A stretch of 64,000 nt of DNA from Medicago truncatula (lineage: Eukaryota; Streptophyta; Magnoliopsida; Fabales; Fabaceae), in NCBI RefSeq assembly GCF_003473485.1, contig NC_053045.1, positions 41,272,494 through 41,336,493 of the forward strand. Direction: 5' to 3'. Position 1 is the stretch's first letter; each line of letters opens with the position of its first letter. The notes beneath the pieces are model-generated. The model saw only the letters and a program-made list of their open reading frames with translations, was not told the origin of the DNA and ran no database searches. This document shows positions 1 through 12,115 of the stretch, in pieces. The position numbers and the translations under genes are program-made.

Positions 1-83
1 TTGAATTTTTTGACATATGCACATTGAAGAATGACTCTATTTTATATCATCTATAACATTTCTAATGAAATTGTGTTTAATAG

Positions 84-419
84 ATGGAGGCAGCTTCATA
101 TTTAAGTGCTATTTTTGAAGATTTTGCTCTACCATTTCCTAAGTCAATGTTTTGGGAGAGTTGGGAAATATACAATTGTATCAATCACAAGTTAAAATTT
201 GTGACATTGAAAGGATTTACAGGCAAAGAGCAGGAAGTGATGTTTTTGAAGCATTTGATCACAAGAGCTTATATGATGGAAAAAATCAATGTAATTTGTG
301 ATTCGGGATTTGTTGATGAGGCAAAATGTCTTTTGTTACTTCCAAGAGCTTCAACTCATCTTTCAATCATAGTGAAGTTTGAAAATAAGATTCAATTTAT
401 GGACGATATTGAAATCTAA
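84..419 (+). CDS. F-box/FBD-type protein, last exon (partial gene)
   Basis: This reads as the final exon of an F-box/LRR/FBD gene whose earlier exons lie left of the window. The 111 residues resemble the C-terminal FBD region: a stretch around residues 38-70 with LKGFTGKEQEVMFLKHLI followed by a MEKINVICD-like strand, which is the usual layout of that domain. The sequence just before position 84 ends in tttaatag, a good splice acceptor, and the ATG at 84 is then an internal Met rather than a start. The stop is TAA at 417-419. FBD-containing F-box proteins are thought to be SCF ubiquitin-ligase substrate adaptors; the F-box itself is not visible here, so the assignment rests on the FBD-like tail. 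It could be a pseudogene fragment. Confidence 0.55.
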   Translation: MEAASYLSAIFEDFALPFPKSMFWESWEIYNCINHKLKFVTLKGFTGKEQEVMFLKHLITRAYMMEKINVICDSGFVDEAKCLLLLPRASTHLSIIVKFENKIQFMDDIEI

Positions 420-852
420 GAGAACATACTACCCCTGCAAGGTAATTTTCATATTTTATAACCATATTTTTTATAAAAATAAAAAAATAAAAAATAAAAA
501 CATAGGAATGTAACACCCCAAAGTTTCTCTTGCTTAATTTAATATTTTTTTACGGTTGATTTTATGAATGTTATTTGTGATTGGGTTGTACTTTGAGTTG
601 GAATAAAATTAAAATAGAGTAGAGTGGATTTCCACATGTTGAAAGTCATTTTTTGGGGGGTAAGGAATCATTGTGAATCTAGTTACTCTATTATGAATTG
701 AATCACTACTATGTTATTGCCTTTGAATCATTTCACAAAAAAATACCAAGTATTTTGTACACAAGTTTTTAGTATAAAATGTACTTTGGATTGTTCCGTT
801 GAGACTTATTTAGGGAGTCTAACTAGTAATCCATTTTTACAATTAAACCTAT
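420..852. other. intergenic, nothing recognised
   Basis: AT-rich sequence downstream of the FBD exon. I see no coding similarity, RNA gene or inverted repeat that I can support. Confidence 0.5.
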
Positions 853-1377
853 CTTCCCCAAACACTCTCTTTCAAACCCTAGCCATTCTCTTTGACATAA
901 ACTATAATTTTAATGTTCTTTGTTACTATTCATTTCGTCCAAGATCACAACATGTATTGACATGACTTTGTACTATAGCTATTGTTTGTGTTTTGCTTTG
1001 TTAGTAAGGAGTAATCCACATTTTTTATCCCTAAAATTTTGAGACGATTCATTTTTAACCTTTGCCTCAAATGCACTTTTGGATCTTAAGTATCATAATT
1101 GCGCAATTTCGACCCTCGATTTTTTTGGAATGATTTTGGCGCCTTATATTTTCATGATATGTAATTTGTAATTTGTTAGCCTTCGCCTATTTTTCCAAAA
1201 AAATTACGCTATCGTAATTATTAACACGACACAAATTCCAAAGTCAAGATGAATTTTCTTTAAAACCAAAAGCCTAAAAACCATATGTTGAGAACCAACT
1301 GAAGATTTTTCCAACGTAGGTTTATTTGAGATGTTTCAAGATTTTTTATTATTAATTTTCAAGAAAAGTCATGCTGA
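853..1377 (+). repeat. direct duplication, copy 1 (about 0.5 kb)
   Basis: This block, from cttccccaaacactctc to gtcatgctga, is repeated in the same orientation at 2292-2848 with only scattered substitutions and small indels. The spacing is about 1.44 kb. It contains no convincing open reading frame. The two copies could be remnants of a locally duplicated gene leader or the ends of a small retroelement, but I could not find LTR-style TG..CA ends or a target duplication. Confidence 0.8.
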
Positions 1378-2291
1378 CTATAAATGTATATATATAAATG
1401 ACGTCACTTTGGTGTAAATTTGACAAAAAATGGTGCATACTAAAATATTACAAAGGGGGAGCAAAATCTCTCCGAAAAAGCTATTGTCCATTTGAAAAAT
1501 TTATTGAAAGAATGATTATTTATTATTATTGATAATATGAATGAATAATTAAATGACATTGAGATCATTGCGAATCATTTATGTGATTGCTACTATTTTT
1601 AAGCGTCTTTCTAACAATTGCTTCAAGGATCCATAAAATGAAAAATTGTGTTAAAAATAATTGTGTATTTTGTCAAGTAATATTATGCCATATTTTCTTC
1701 CAAAAAATTACACCACTTTTCTTTCTAATTTTTTTTAGAAACAACTGTACTGTTTACACATGGTTTACAAACATTTCACGCGTGCATCACTCATGATCCT
1801 TCAAGTTTCAAAGACGACAGTTTCCTTTAGCTGTCTCATTTTTCGTGACAATTAACAAGAGCTAAGGGAAATTACTGCGACATGTTGGATTATATCTTTC
1901 AACGCCAATATTTTCACATGGAGAATTATATATTGCCGTCTCAAGAGTTACATCCAGAGAAGGGTCGAAGATATTGATAATTAATGAAGATTGTGAAGAT
2001 GTTGATGTGACGTCTAATGTCGTGTACGAAGAAATATTTCGAAATGTATAATATTTCATAATATATGCTATGTTGTCATTAAAAACCGTTTATTTCTTTG
2101 GTGTAACATGTTTGGTTGGCGATACAATATTTACCGATATTGTAGCTTTTGTTTGGCGATAAATTTCGTTTCTACAGTTTAATTTTTTAAATTTCATTCT
2201 ACAATATTTCATTTTACTATATATCAAATTATTCCAGCTCATAAGACCCGTGCGGCGAACAGATCGGCGTTCTAGTTTACATTATTCTAAA
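1378..2291. other. spacer between the two direct-repeat copies
   Basis: AT-rich spacer. No coding region, primer-binding site or other internal retroelement signal was recognised. Confidence 0.45.
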
Positions 2292-2848
2292 CTTCCCCAA
2301 ACACTCTCTTTCAAACCCTAGCCATTCTCTTTGACATAAACTATCATTTCAGTGTTCTTTGTTACTACAGTTCATTTCGTCCAAGATCACAACATGTATT
2401 GACATGACTTTGTACTATAGCTATTGTTTGTGTTTTGCTTTTTTAGTAAGGAGTAATCCACATTTTTTATGCCTAAAATTTTGAGACTATTCATTTTTAA
2501 CCTTTACCTCAAATGCACTTTTGGATCTTAAGTATCATAATTGCGCAATTTCGACCCCCGATTGTTTTGGAACGATTTTGGCGCCTTATATTTTCATGAT
2601 ATGTAATTTGTTAGCCTTCGCCTATTTTTCCAAAAAAATTACGTTAATCAATCGTAATTATTAACACGACACAAAATTCCAAAGTAAAGATGAATTTTCT
2701 TCTAGACCAAAAAAAAAAGATGAATTTTCTTTAAAATCAAAAGCCTAAAAACCATATGTTGAGAACCAACCGAAGATTTTTCCAACGTAAGTTTATTTGA
2801 GATGTTTCAAAAAATTTTATTATTAATTTTCAAGAAAAGTCATGCTGA
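2292..2848 (+). repeat. direct duplication, copy 2
   Basis: Second copy of the 853-1377 block. It is about 30 bp longer mainly because of a short internal A-rich duplication near 2700-2720, where the gatgaattttctt motif occurs twice. Confidence 0.8.
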
Positions 2849-2874
2849 TTGTTGAATCAAAATATTTTTTTTGA

Positions 2875-3048
2875 TTTACCCTGTAAAATAATTTTTTATT
2901 TTGGAATACCCTCTAATAGGTCATAAAAAAATGAAAAATTTCTGCAAAAAAAAAAAAAAATTGTTTTTTTATGAACTATTAGGGAGTATTCCGAAAAATA
3001 TATATTTTATTGGGTGGGCAAATAAAAAAAATATTTTACAGGGGGGAA
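2875..3048. repeat. AT-rich inverted repeat (MITE-like)
   Basis: The left edge reads accctgtaaaataatttttt and the right edge is close to its reverse complement, ending tattttacagggg; the arms continue inward through aataccctctaatag and ctattagggagtatt to a poly-A loop near 2947-2960. It could fold into one long hairpin. No target duplication was resolved. It abuts the second direct-repeat copy. Confidence 0.5.
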
Positions 3049-3112
3049 ACCGGAAATGACCTATATTACAGGGGAGCAAAGCACCTTTAACCAAAAAAAA
3101 AAAACTAAAAGA

Positions 3113-3207
3113 AGTCTCTCTAGCACAAGATGTACCAGAGGAAAAATGGCTAAGCGAATATATTAAAAAAAATCAGAAGATGCCTCTCTAGCACAAGATG
3201 TACCAGA
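3113..3207 (+). repeat. short direct repeat
   Basis: The motif ctctctagcacaagatgtac occurs twice about 68 bp apart. It may be local slippage or a small duplication beside the LINE remnant. Confidence 0.5.
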
Positions 3208-3299
3208 TAAACCTTAGAAATTTAGTAATTACACAAATCAGACCACACTATAACAAGTAGCCAAAACTTAAAAATTACAAAGAATTATGAAATAGTTTG

Positions 3300-4760
3300 T
3301 AAGCACAATATAGGGTTCAACCTCCAAGTAGAGTTTAACCTTTTTAGATAAAGAAATAAATTATTCCATCTTGTTCTAAAAAATCTTCCCGTTGTGTTCC
3401 TTTCAAATAGTAAAAAGCACCGAAATCCAAATGATGTTAAACACCAAGCGAGAATTCTTTAAAAATCCTCCTAACCCACCAAACTGAATCGAATGATATA
3501 GTAAAGTTCCGTGAAAATTAGTTGAATTCCCTGACCAGCCAGCTATCAAGAGTCAAAGTCGACCATATGAAGCACAATTAAAAAATAAATGGTTCATATC
3601 CTCTACAAAACCACAACCCGCTGAACAAAAATTATCATCATTCACCAAAATATGTTGCCTAAACAAGTTATCCTTTGTTGCTAGATGATTCATAAACAAA
3701 TGCTAGATACAAATGTTAACCTCGAGCGATACTGTCTTGAGGCACAACACATGATTGAAACCTTCATTGTGAACAACTTCAGTAACAGTCAAATTATTTT
3801 AAGAACTTTTAATTGTATAACGTTGGGAAGAATGAAGCTTCTAAACCCACTGGTCTTCTACTTCAACCTGCAAAACAATATGAGACATCTGATCCACACA
3901 CTCTCTCGCCAAATCCTCCTCTCACTCAAACAGCCTCTGACACCATTTTCATGCCTCACCATTAACCTTCCAACCTAAAAAGTGCATCTGCAACTGTTGC
4001 TAATTTATTGTCATCCAACTCAAAAAGCCTACTAAAACAAGCTTTTAAAGTAGATTCATCAAGCCACGGGTCCTTCCAAAACAACATAAACAACCCATCA
4101 CCCACCCTCTTAGTAATATTAAGCAACAACTACCACTCGTCTAACATGTCAACATCCATTCTAATTTGGTTAAAGAATGGCCACCAACCCCCCGACCAAA
4201 ACATAACACCCCCTTTCCTTACCATATTTCGCACAAATCAAATGGTACCTGAGGGAACTTTGAAGAAGGAAAAGAAAATAAACGGGTATGAAGGATAGTA
4301 CAAACTTGAGGAGAATCAACTGACCCCCTAAAGAAAGATTTTTACTCTTCCAACCAGACAATTTATACACAACAATCAAGTTATTATAAGCACTTTTAGC
4401 CGTATACCGTTGGGAAGAATGAAGCTTCCAAACCCACCGGTCTGTCACTCCAACCTACAAAATAAAATGAGATATCCGACCCACATTCTCCCTCTCCAAA
4501 TTCTCCTCCCACGCAGACAACCTCCGGCCCCATTTCCACGCCTCACCATTAACCTTTAAACCTAAAAATTGCATCTCTGCAACAATTTCTAATTTATTGT
4601 CAACCAACTCAAAAAGTCTACTAAAACAAACTTCTAAAGTAGATCCATCAAGCCACATGTTCTTCCAAAATGATGCAGACATTCCATCCCCACCTTCATA
4701 GTAATATTACCTAACAATCACCGCTCGTCTAACATGCCACCACCCATTCTAATTTGGTTA
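3300..4760 (-). mobile_element. LINE (non-LTR retrotransposon) 3' remnant with internal tandem duplication
   Basis: Read on the minus strand this is the C-terminal part of a plant LINE ORF2. I see the end of the reverse transcriptase domain (GWKSKNLSLGGQLILLKF, near 4290-4360), the FWKNMWLDGSTL region (near 4640-4680), a zf-RVT entry motif (DRWVWKLHSSQRYTAKSAYN, near 4380-4448) and, further down, a zf-RVT Cys/His segment (CGFVEDMNHLFFNC, near 3590-3650) followed by a degenerate tail. The frame is broken repeatedly. The FW..SAYN portion is present twice, at about 3788-4175 and 4373-4760, so part of the element has been tandemly duplicated. It is inactive; no target duplication was found. Confidence 0.8.
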
Positions 4761-4884
4761 TAATTAATTCAAAAGTATATAACCCAAAATTTCACCAAAC
4801 TTATTATTATTTTTTTATATGTTATATCTTTTATAATTGAATGCTTCATATTTCATATACTCATGAGAAATGTATGGAAAAAAG

Positions 4885-6411
4885 ACATACCCAAACGGGC
4901 GTAACACTCGCACCGGCAAATATCTCACCCTGCAAGTATCGTATCTGAGCCATCTAGAGTAAAGGTTGATCCGATCGAACGGACATGTCTGATGGTGTCA
5001 TCATACGAAGACATGATAACACACACCAAATCCAGGTGATCCAGATGTTGTCTGTATTCGTCTGGTGAGGACATACCCGTGAGCGGTATATACATCAAGG
5101 CGTGTGGATGTTGATGGTCTCGATATCCACCCCATGCATGCACCCATGCCCCTGGAATGCTAATACACCCAAGCCTGCAACAAAGACAACAACAAATAAA
5201 TATACAAACAATCAAGACATACAAATGAATAAACATACATACTTATTTATTCATATCTGCAACAAAGATAAGTAACCTGACAGATGCTTGGTCTTGTAAT
5301 GAAAGACATTGTTAAGCTCCATGTACAGGTGTGCAAGGGCAGCAACTCCCCATGCATAATCAGAGACAAGCTCCAAGTTTTTGAAGTACCTCAAATAAGC
5401 AACATCCACATAGTGGGCGCTCTCAATCAAATTACGAGCATGGTAGGCCGCATGTGCCTCCTCAATACGCTCCTTGAAAATTCTCTTCAAATAGCTAAAT
5501 CGTGCATGCCCACCTCTCCTCTTGTCCACCTCGGTCCATGTGTCTCCCTCATAATCCCCTAACAACTCCATCGTCATCTGAAAAGCCTCAGCCCTGGGCA
5601 CACCTTCATTGGACAAGAGCATACCATCAATGGGAAGATGCATCAAACGAGACACATCATCGAGTGTCACTGTCATCTCCGCACACGGAAGATGGAAACT
5701 CGATGTCTCCTCGTGCCATCTATCCACAAATGCAAAACACAACTTGCAGTCAATCTGGTTGTAGCTGCTATCCTGCAGCCATGAAAGACCGTGGCTCTCA
5801 GCCCATCCCTAAACCATCGTGCTACCATCCTAGCCTTGTTTGAATCATCATGTATCGCCTCTATCTTCTTCCCGTTGTTTACACATTTTAAATTGTCACG
5901 CCACTGCAAAAATTAACATCAGTTTAACAATAATCAGAATAATACATGACAAAAATTCACACCAGTTTACAATCATTAAAGTTTCACAATAATAGGTGTA
6001 GTGTCTTACCACTCCATCAGCCGCCATCTTGGTCACGTGAACATGGTACTTCGTCAGCATAGTCAAGTCGTGTGGGCCACCAGGATAGTCATCAAGCTCC
6101 TCTAGCTCTGGCTCTGGTTGCACACGCTGCTGCTCATCATCACGCACCTCCTGAGCATCAGAATCACCCTCCACCTGCACCTCCATCTCCACCTGGGGCT
6201 CGTACTCTGGCTCCTCCACCTGAGATGATCTCTCGCCATCATTACAATGTGCCCTTCCCTTGCCCCTGCCACACCGGGGAACTCTACCATTCGGCCGCAA
6301 CCTCTCCAAACGCTCTCTCCTAACAGAACCATGCATTGCTTCTCCATAACCCTTGATACGCTCAACATGTTCCATATATGTAACATGAATAAAAGGGTAA
6401 CACACAATCAA
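4885..6411 (-). pseudogene. plant mobile domain (PMD, MAIN-like) gene, frameshifted
   Basis: On the minus strand this resembles the plant mobile domain family (MAIN/MAIL and the proteins labelled PP7-long-form-like). The first exon (to 6010) is acidic and Pro/Glu-rich and ends in DYPGGPHDLTMLTKYHVHVT. A GT..AG intron at 5904-6009 joins it in frame to WRDNLKCVNNGKK. The core holds SYNQIDCKL, FVDRWHEETSSFHLP and MTVTLDDVSRLMHLPIDG, then a donor after 5277 and a third block from 5174 with WVHAWGGYR and the LPVRVLRPFGYV-like end near 4890. The frame changes near 5790/5791, where one base appears to be missing between RDGLRA and GLSWLQD, and again near 4925. These breaks make it a likely pseudogene, or the two sites are sequence errors. 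PMD genes occur both as host genes and inside transposons; no TIRs were seen here. Confidence 0.7.
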
Positions 6412-6711
6412 CAGAAATCCACCAAACTGTAAAAAAAATGCCTACTAGTACACTTCGGAATATAAAATCCGAACTATGTTCGAATTTTATAATATGAACA
6501 CGTTCAGTGCTCAGAAGAAGAAAAAATCGAACTCAAAGACTTGCATGCAGAGGGTATGAGACCTAACCTTCACTTTGGTGTTTGATAAAGCTTCAAATGT
6601 GATGATTTTGAGTAAAAAACTCCAACATTGGACCCAATTTGTGGGTTTCGGATTTGAGATAAGGGAGAGAGAGAAAGCAAAACTGTAAAATGGGGTAAGT
6701 TGTTGAGCTTG

Positions 6712-6712
<1 letters not shown>

Positions 6713-6744
<32 letters not shown>
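6713..6744. repeat. (TA)n microsatellite
   Basis: About 32 bp of uninterrupted TA dinucleotide repeats between the PMD pseudogene and the U-box gene. Confidence 0.95.
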
Positions 6745-6747
<3 letters not shown>

Positions 6748-8380
6748 AACGGTTCGGATTTTATAATTCAAACTGGTTTTCGGATTCTAAAATCCGAGGG
6801 GCATTTTGAAAATAAAATAGGGGCGTGAGAACCTCGTAGCGTGGGAAAAGTAATATTCTTTCTTTTAAACTATTATAACCAAAGGCCATAAAACCAGTCA
6901 CAACCCACATGAATAGTCCTAGCGTTTCACCTTCTGTGACGAAAAGAACTTGAAGAAGCAAATAGCCGTAGTTGTAATGAAAATATCATGGAAATCTCTC
7001 ACACACATCCCTACTAAAGTGTAACCCAAGTCAGAAAAGATTCATATGCATCAACGTTACATGTCCATGTTGATGACCAGGCTCATTATCCATCAGTATT
7101 CACACTCTATCTAGTAGTTCCTTGGAAAATTAGAACACGTTAGAGATGCTCTTGGAAGCATTATGTACTTAAACCAAGAGGTTCCATGACCATTACCGTT
7201 ACCACAAATGGCCTTACCTACACCGTCCTTCGCGGCTTCGATCTGAATGCTGGAACATAATTGAACTTGTAAACTTCTGAGGAAAAGAGAGCATTAGCCA
7301 CCTAGCTGTGGTGGCTCAAAAGAATCTCAGTAAAAGCAAGAAAAACTTGTATTGAAAAGTGTTTCTCCATTTGCATTTACCAGAATATAAAACAAACAGG
7401 TTAATTTTGGAAGATTTTCCAACTCGTTTCATGTGTGTATGTAATTCCCTAAAGATGAAGAATTTGAGTACCTTCCAAAATGCCACAACTAAACATATCA
7501 TTTAATACCAATCAAGTTGAGAAAAAGAACGTGCCTGCAACTCTACAAGTGGTGGGTCGTCCAATAAAATAATCCAGCTAGTTATGCTGCTGGCGTGATT
7601 GATCAAATCAGCAGGAGAAAAATAAAAAAAACTAATCCACCTTAAAATTATTTTTAAGGAATACAAACAAATTTGAGCATTCTCTCATGCTCAAGATGGT
7701 ATTGGAGTCAGATCTTGATCTCAGAAAATCAAAAGAAGACATGTGCACTCCATTGACTTCATGTGTCCCTTTTTTTGGTTCACAGATTATTCATTGTTCA
7801 CTTCTCATACAGATTCCAATTCCAATGATTTTGAGAAAGATAATGATTAGAATAGTTTTGCTAGTTCTAATCAATTGTGGATTCTGTAGACTCGTGTCCA
7901 TAAATATTATTCTTCCACTTCAACCAAAAAAAAATATTATTCTTCCACTGCTGTACTTTTATAATAGGATGCACATCTCAAATCTTAATCATTGATTTTT
8001 TATGATTATTATAACAATGGTCCAAACCAATAGGTCTATGGTGGGTAAAATATTTTGATCGGACCATGCTATATGCTTAAGAATCTCATCATACATGTAA
8101 TATTTTCAACAAGACTAACAAATCATGAGGAAAACAGAAATATCTGTAAAAAATTCTTGAAGAAACGATATATATTAATTGATAACTTTACACGCTGATA
8201 CAGAGGTTGAAAAAGAACAATACAGGGAAAGAAGAAAAGAATTAACTGGATCAATGAGGCTGACTTTCTTATTGCATCCTCAATTGATCTGATCAGTTTG
8301 CAAACCAATGTATGAAAAATTATGTCAAATAATCAGAGATAAATATATTAACTTGAAGGTTCTTTGCAGAACCTCGCATT
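6745..8380. other. intergenic, no gene recognised
   Basis: I see only short uninformative reading frames. The stretch 7020-7300 is less AT-biased than its surroundings and may be an old coding fragment, but I could not assign it. The last few hundred bases are probably the 3' flank and UTR of the minus-strand U-box gene. Confidence 0.4.
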
Positions 8381-10947
8381 TCAAAGCTGTTGTAATTTAC
8401 GGAGATGCTCCAATAATGAAGTAGCCTTCCGTTTAGCTCGCTCTGTACCAGTTCTAGCAAGTTCCGAAAGAGGTATGACGGCACCAAGTCTACTGATACA
8501 GGAGAGATTATCAGTATCCCTCTTGCACAAAGCAAGCAAAATGGCGGCTGCGTTCTCCTTGTTGCGAGGCAATCCGGTCCTCAAAAGATCTATTAAAACT
8601 GGTATAGTGCTGGCTTTTACTATGGAAACCTTTGCCTCTTGATGGCTAGCAAGAACTGACATTATTGTAAGGGCTTCGTCAACCATTGATTTGCTTGAAT
8701 CTGTGAGCATGTTCAACAGTGCTGTGATGATCCCTGCCCTTATGGCTCTGCCCTTGTTCCCTTGATATATACATAAATTGAACAAAGCTGTTGCTGCATC
8801 CTTCTTCCCTCTAGGGCTTCCATTTTGGAGCAAATCTACCAAAGCGGATATAGCTCCTGATGCCCCGATTATTATTTTGTTCTCATCCGCAAGCGACAAA
8901 CTAAAAAGAGTTGCAGCTGCGTTTTCTCTTGCTTCCATGGTACCAGCACGGAGGACTTGGACAATTGATGGAATGGCACCAGCAAGCATTATTAGTCCCT
9001 TGTTGTTTTCATATATAGAAAGGTTGAGAATTGAAGTAACCGCGTTTTCTTGCGTCATTACATCTTCTGAAGTTAAAAGGCTGACTAGAACTGGAATTGC
9101 TCCAGCTTCAGCAATTAGTATCCTATTGTCAGTGCTTCTTTTGGATAGTGATCGAATTTCAGCAACAGCTGCTCTAGACTCCTCAACTGACCTGCAGGAA
9201 AGCTTCCGGACAAGAGTTTCAATTGCTGCTATGTCACCTGTAACATCTCTGAACGATCCATCACTCTTTTTTATTTTTCCGTTGGTTAGTCCTGTTGGTT
9301 GCTCGATGTTGTGCTCTATACACCACTGAGAAACAAGGCTCCTTAGAACATAATTTGGTGTAAGGGTCAAATGTTGGAGCTTCTGCTGAGTTTTCGGACA
9401 CGTTGTATTTCCACAATCGATCCATCTCTGTATGTAAGATCTCTCATATGTCTGCACAAGAAATAAAAAAGAATGAAACATGGTTGGCTGCAAATTTTGC
9501 AGGAAAATTAAACGCCGTGTGTTTTATGCATCATCCGAAATGAATATACCTGACCAGTGGCCACGATAACAGGATCCCTCATTAATTCCAAGGATATAGG
9601 GCAAAGAAAATCTTCAGGAATTACAATTGCATCAGGCTTTTTAACTTCAGGTAAATTCCCACTCCCAGAAATTTCTTGACTTTCAGGAGCAGTTTTAATC
9701 GAGAAGGAAACCTCGGAAGAGGCATGGATACTCCTTGTTCTTTCCAACCGAGATCCGGCTCCAAACGGGTTGCAGCTTTTCCCTTCATTGCTTTTAGGAA
9801 TGCTCCCTAGTTCTGATAGATTTTCAGGACAGCTATGTTGTTTATGCAATCCACTCACAGATTGGCCAAGAACCTGACTGATTTCTTGAGCCAGGGGCTG
9901 GGATGAATCAAAAGACGGCATTTTCGAAATCATAAACCCGTATTTATCCGTTGCTCGTCTCAATTGGTTTCTCACCAAATCCACCTAGAAAAGTAGCCGA
10001 TATCAGTTGATTTACTTAAAAGTAGTTTGTAGATATAACAGTATCGGCAACCCAAAAGGACAAAAAAAAAAAAAAAAAAAAAAACCACATTTAACCAAAT
10101 TCTACCTGTTCTTTAACTTCCTCTGAGATATCTAAATCGTCATACGGTAAACTGCTTAATAATTTCTCCAATTTCCACGTCACGCGCTGAAACTGAAAGA
10201 TAATCTTCTTGGCAGCTCCATCCTTAAATCAAGATATATCAAATTTCAGAGACGACATCCTTTTACAGATATACACGCCCGTACAAAATTCATCATTAGT
10301 AAAATTCCAAGTTACACACAATCACTTAGAAATTCAAAATCATCTCTGTTTCAAGAATATAATGTCACAATATAAATAATTACCAATACATCCACATAGA
10401 ACAATTCACAAAAAAACTAATTAACTAACTAACTTTGTACGATAATGTTTTTGTTTATTTATACAAATGAATCGAAACAACAAGGACAAAATCTCAGTGC
10501 ATCGTGGCAGCAATGTCACAAAATGCAAGCATTGAATTATAGATCTAAATTACTCAAAATAATTCAACAAAACCACAACCAAATGAAACGAGCTTAAGAT
10601 AAAAAACTTACAGAAGATGAATTTGAACTGAAATTCTTCGCTTCATGTAACAATCGTTTAGCAGATTGAAGAGCAAGCACTAGATCAGAAGACCACGAAT
10701 CTTCTGAATTCGAAACCGTAACCGAAGAACTCGAAGCAGAATCGTTCGTCTTGTTCAGTTCCCTAATTTCTTCAAACAAGTGAGTAAGAAGAGAGATCCG
10801 GCGAACTAGATCGGTGCAATCCTTCCTGAACATTGCATCGGCGGTGATGGAGGAAGAATCGCCTCCTCCACCGACACACATTCCGGTGATGTCGTGAATT
10901 AAGCACAGGAGCTCCGGCGTGTTGTCTCCGGCGAACTCACCGGCCAT
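8381..10947 (-). CDS. PUB11: U-box E3 ubiquitin ligase with ARM repeats (PUB10/PUB11-like)
   Basis: Plant U-box protein that would transfer ubiquitin from an E2 to substrates bound by its ARM repeats. Four exons splice in frame: 10947-10612, 10222-10106, 9984-9550 and 9451-8381, all with GT..AG introns, giving 652 residues. The N-terminal U-box-associated (UND) helical region spans about residues 1-190. The U-box is about 273-347, starting [18 protein letters not shown] and containing [19 protein letters not shown], with no RING zinc ligands as expected. Armadillo repeats run from about 370 to 650 ([20 protein letters not shown], then [17 protein letters not shown] and [17 protein letters not shown]). 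The ARM sequence and the GTERAKRK tail match the Arabidopsis PUB10/PUB11 clade better than PUB13/14. All domains look intact. The ATG at 10947 sits in a good context and begins MAGEF. An uninterrupted A-tract of over 20 bases lies in intron 2. Confidence 0.93.
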
Positions 10948-11747
10948 TGTTTTTGCTTGGTGGATTGTGGTGAAGTCAGAGAGAGTCTAATGAGGTTTTT
11001 GATGAGACTTATGGAGTTTTGACACGTAACGATAGTGCTGAATGAGTAATCACTCTAATAAATTAATCATTAATGTTAATGCTATTGTAATGAGTTCTTG
11101 GCTTCACGTTCTTCGGTTTTTCTTATATCCGTTAAATACCTGTTAAATTAAATTAAATTAAATTAATTTTTGTCTGAATAAATTGAGTGTGTGAGGTTTT
11201 TCAATAAGTCTTACCTCAATTAATAAAAATATTGAAATTATTAGACCGACGTCATTATTGGGGTTCAAATCTCAGTACTTTTATTTTATGTGAATTTATG
11301 ATGAATTTGTCATCTCGTCTATCTATCTAAAAGAAAAAGTGTGAAGCAACTACAAGTTTTATGGAATTCGAATTCGTGATAGATACTCTCAATTAACGTT
11401 CATAGAGTCCTGAAGTTTGTTATGATTCTGATGAGCTCGAAGGTCAACTCATCTAATTTCTTTTTTGTCAAAAAAACGCGGAAGAATTGTCATTTTAATC
11501 ATGTTGTGTGTCTAAATATGGTTTAATCTAGAATAAGATATTTCATCTCATTCAAGTGTTTTTAGATAATACTTATTAATTATTAGAAACATTTGATTTA
11601 ACAAAAATTAATATATCTAATTCATATTTAAATTAGATATATTAATTTTTATTGATCTAAATATCTCTTATAAATAATACCATTTTTTTAACAAATGTCT
11701 TAGCGCATTTGTAAGAATTTTTTCTATTAATAATATTGAATTGAATT
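10948..11747. other. upstream region of the U-box gene
   Basis: AT-rich flank with no gene recognised. The first 100-200 bases probably hold the 5' UTR and promoter of the minus-strand U-box gene. A segment at about 11190-11330 contains a box-B-like ggggttcaaatctc and may be a decayed SINE of another family. Confidence 0.4.
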
Positions 11748-11870
11748 ATCTCTGTGAGCTTAGCGATAATTCATATTATATATAGGGATCGGAGTTCGAA
11801 CCGTGGACACTCCACTTCTCCACAATTAAATTGTGTGAGCTCTAGCCACTAAACTACTTGAGAAAAAACA
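11748..11870 (+). mobile_element. tRNA-derived SINE with 16-bp target duplication
   Basis: Short non-autonomous retroposon. The body has a box-A-like gtgagcttagcgataattc, a box-B-like gagttcgaaccgtgg, the shared ctctagccactaaactactt end and an A-rich tail. It is flanked by a perfect direct repeat, aatattgaattgaatt, at 11732-11747 and 11871-11886, which is a classic L1-type target-site duplication. The intact duplication suggests a fairly recent insertion. A similar body occurs at 13113, 46171, 47025 and 59603. Confidence 0.85.
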
Positions 11871-12115
11871 AATATTGAATTGAATTTCAAAGAAGAAACG
11901 GAGGTTGATTAATTCCGTTTATAGATGATTAGTTTAATCGGTTAATTAAAGAAAGGATTAATAGCGGGAAGCGAGAATCTCGGAGAGAAGTAGAAGTTGG
12001 AGATGATAATGAAAGAGAGAGAAAACTATTGGATACAGTTGGGTTTGGAATATTATGAATTGTAATGCAACCGACGACTGTTTTTCATTTTATTAATTTC
12101 GTATTTAATACTTTT

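Noticed and set aside
853..2848. LTR retroelement bounded by the 0.5 kb direct repeats
   Set aside because: No TG..CA ends, no target duplication, no primer-binding site or polypurine tract that I can place.
5502..6432. Plus-strand frames at 5502-5843, 6072-6323 and 6247-6432
   Set aside because: Shadows of the minus-strand plant mobile domain exons; low complexity Pro/His-rich.
8778..9329. 183-codon plus-strand frame
   Set aside because: Antisense shadow of the ARM-repeat exon of the U-box gene; no independent family signal.
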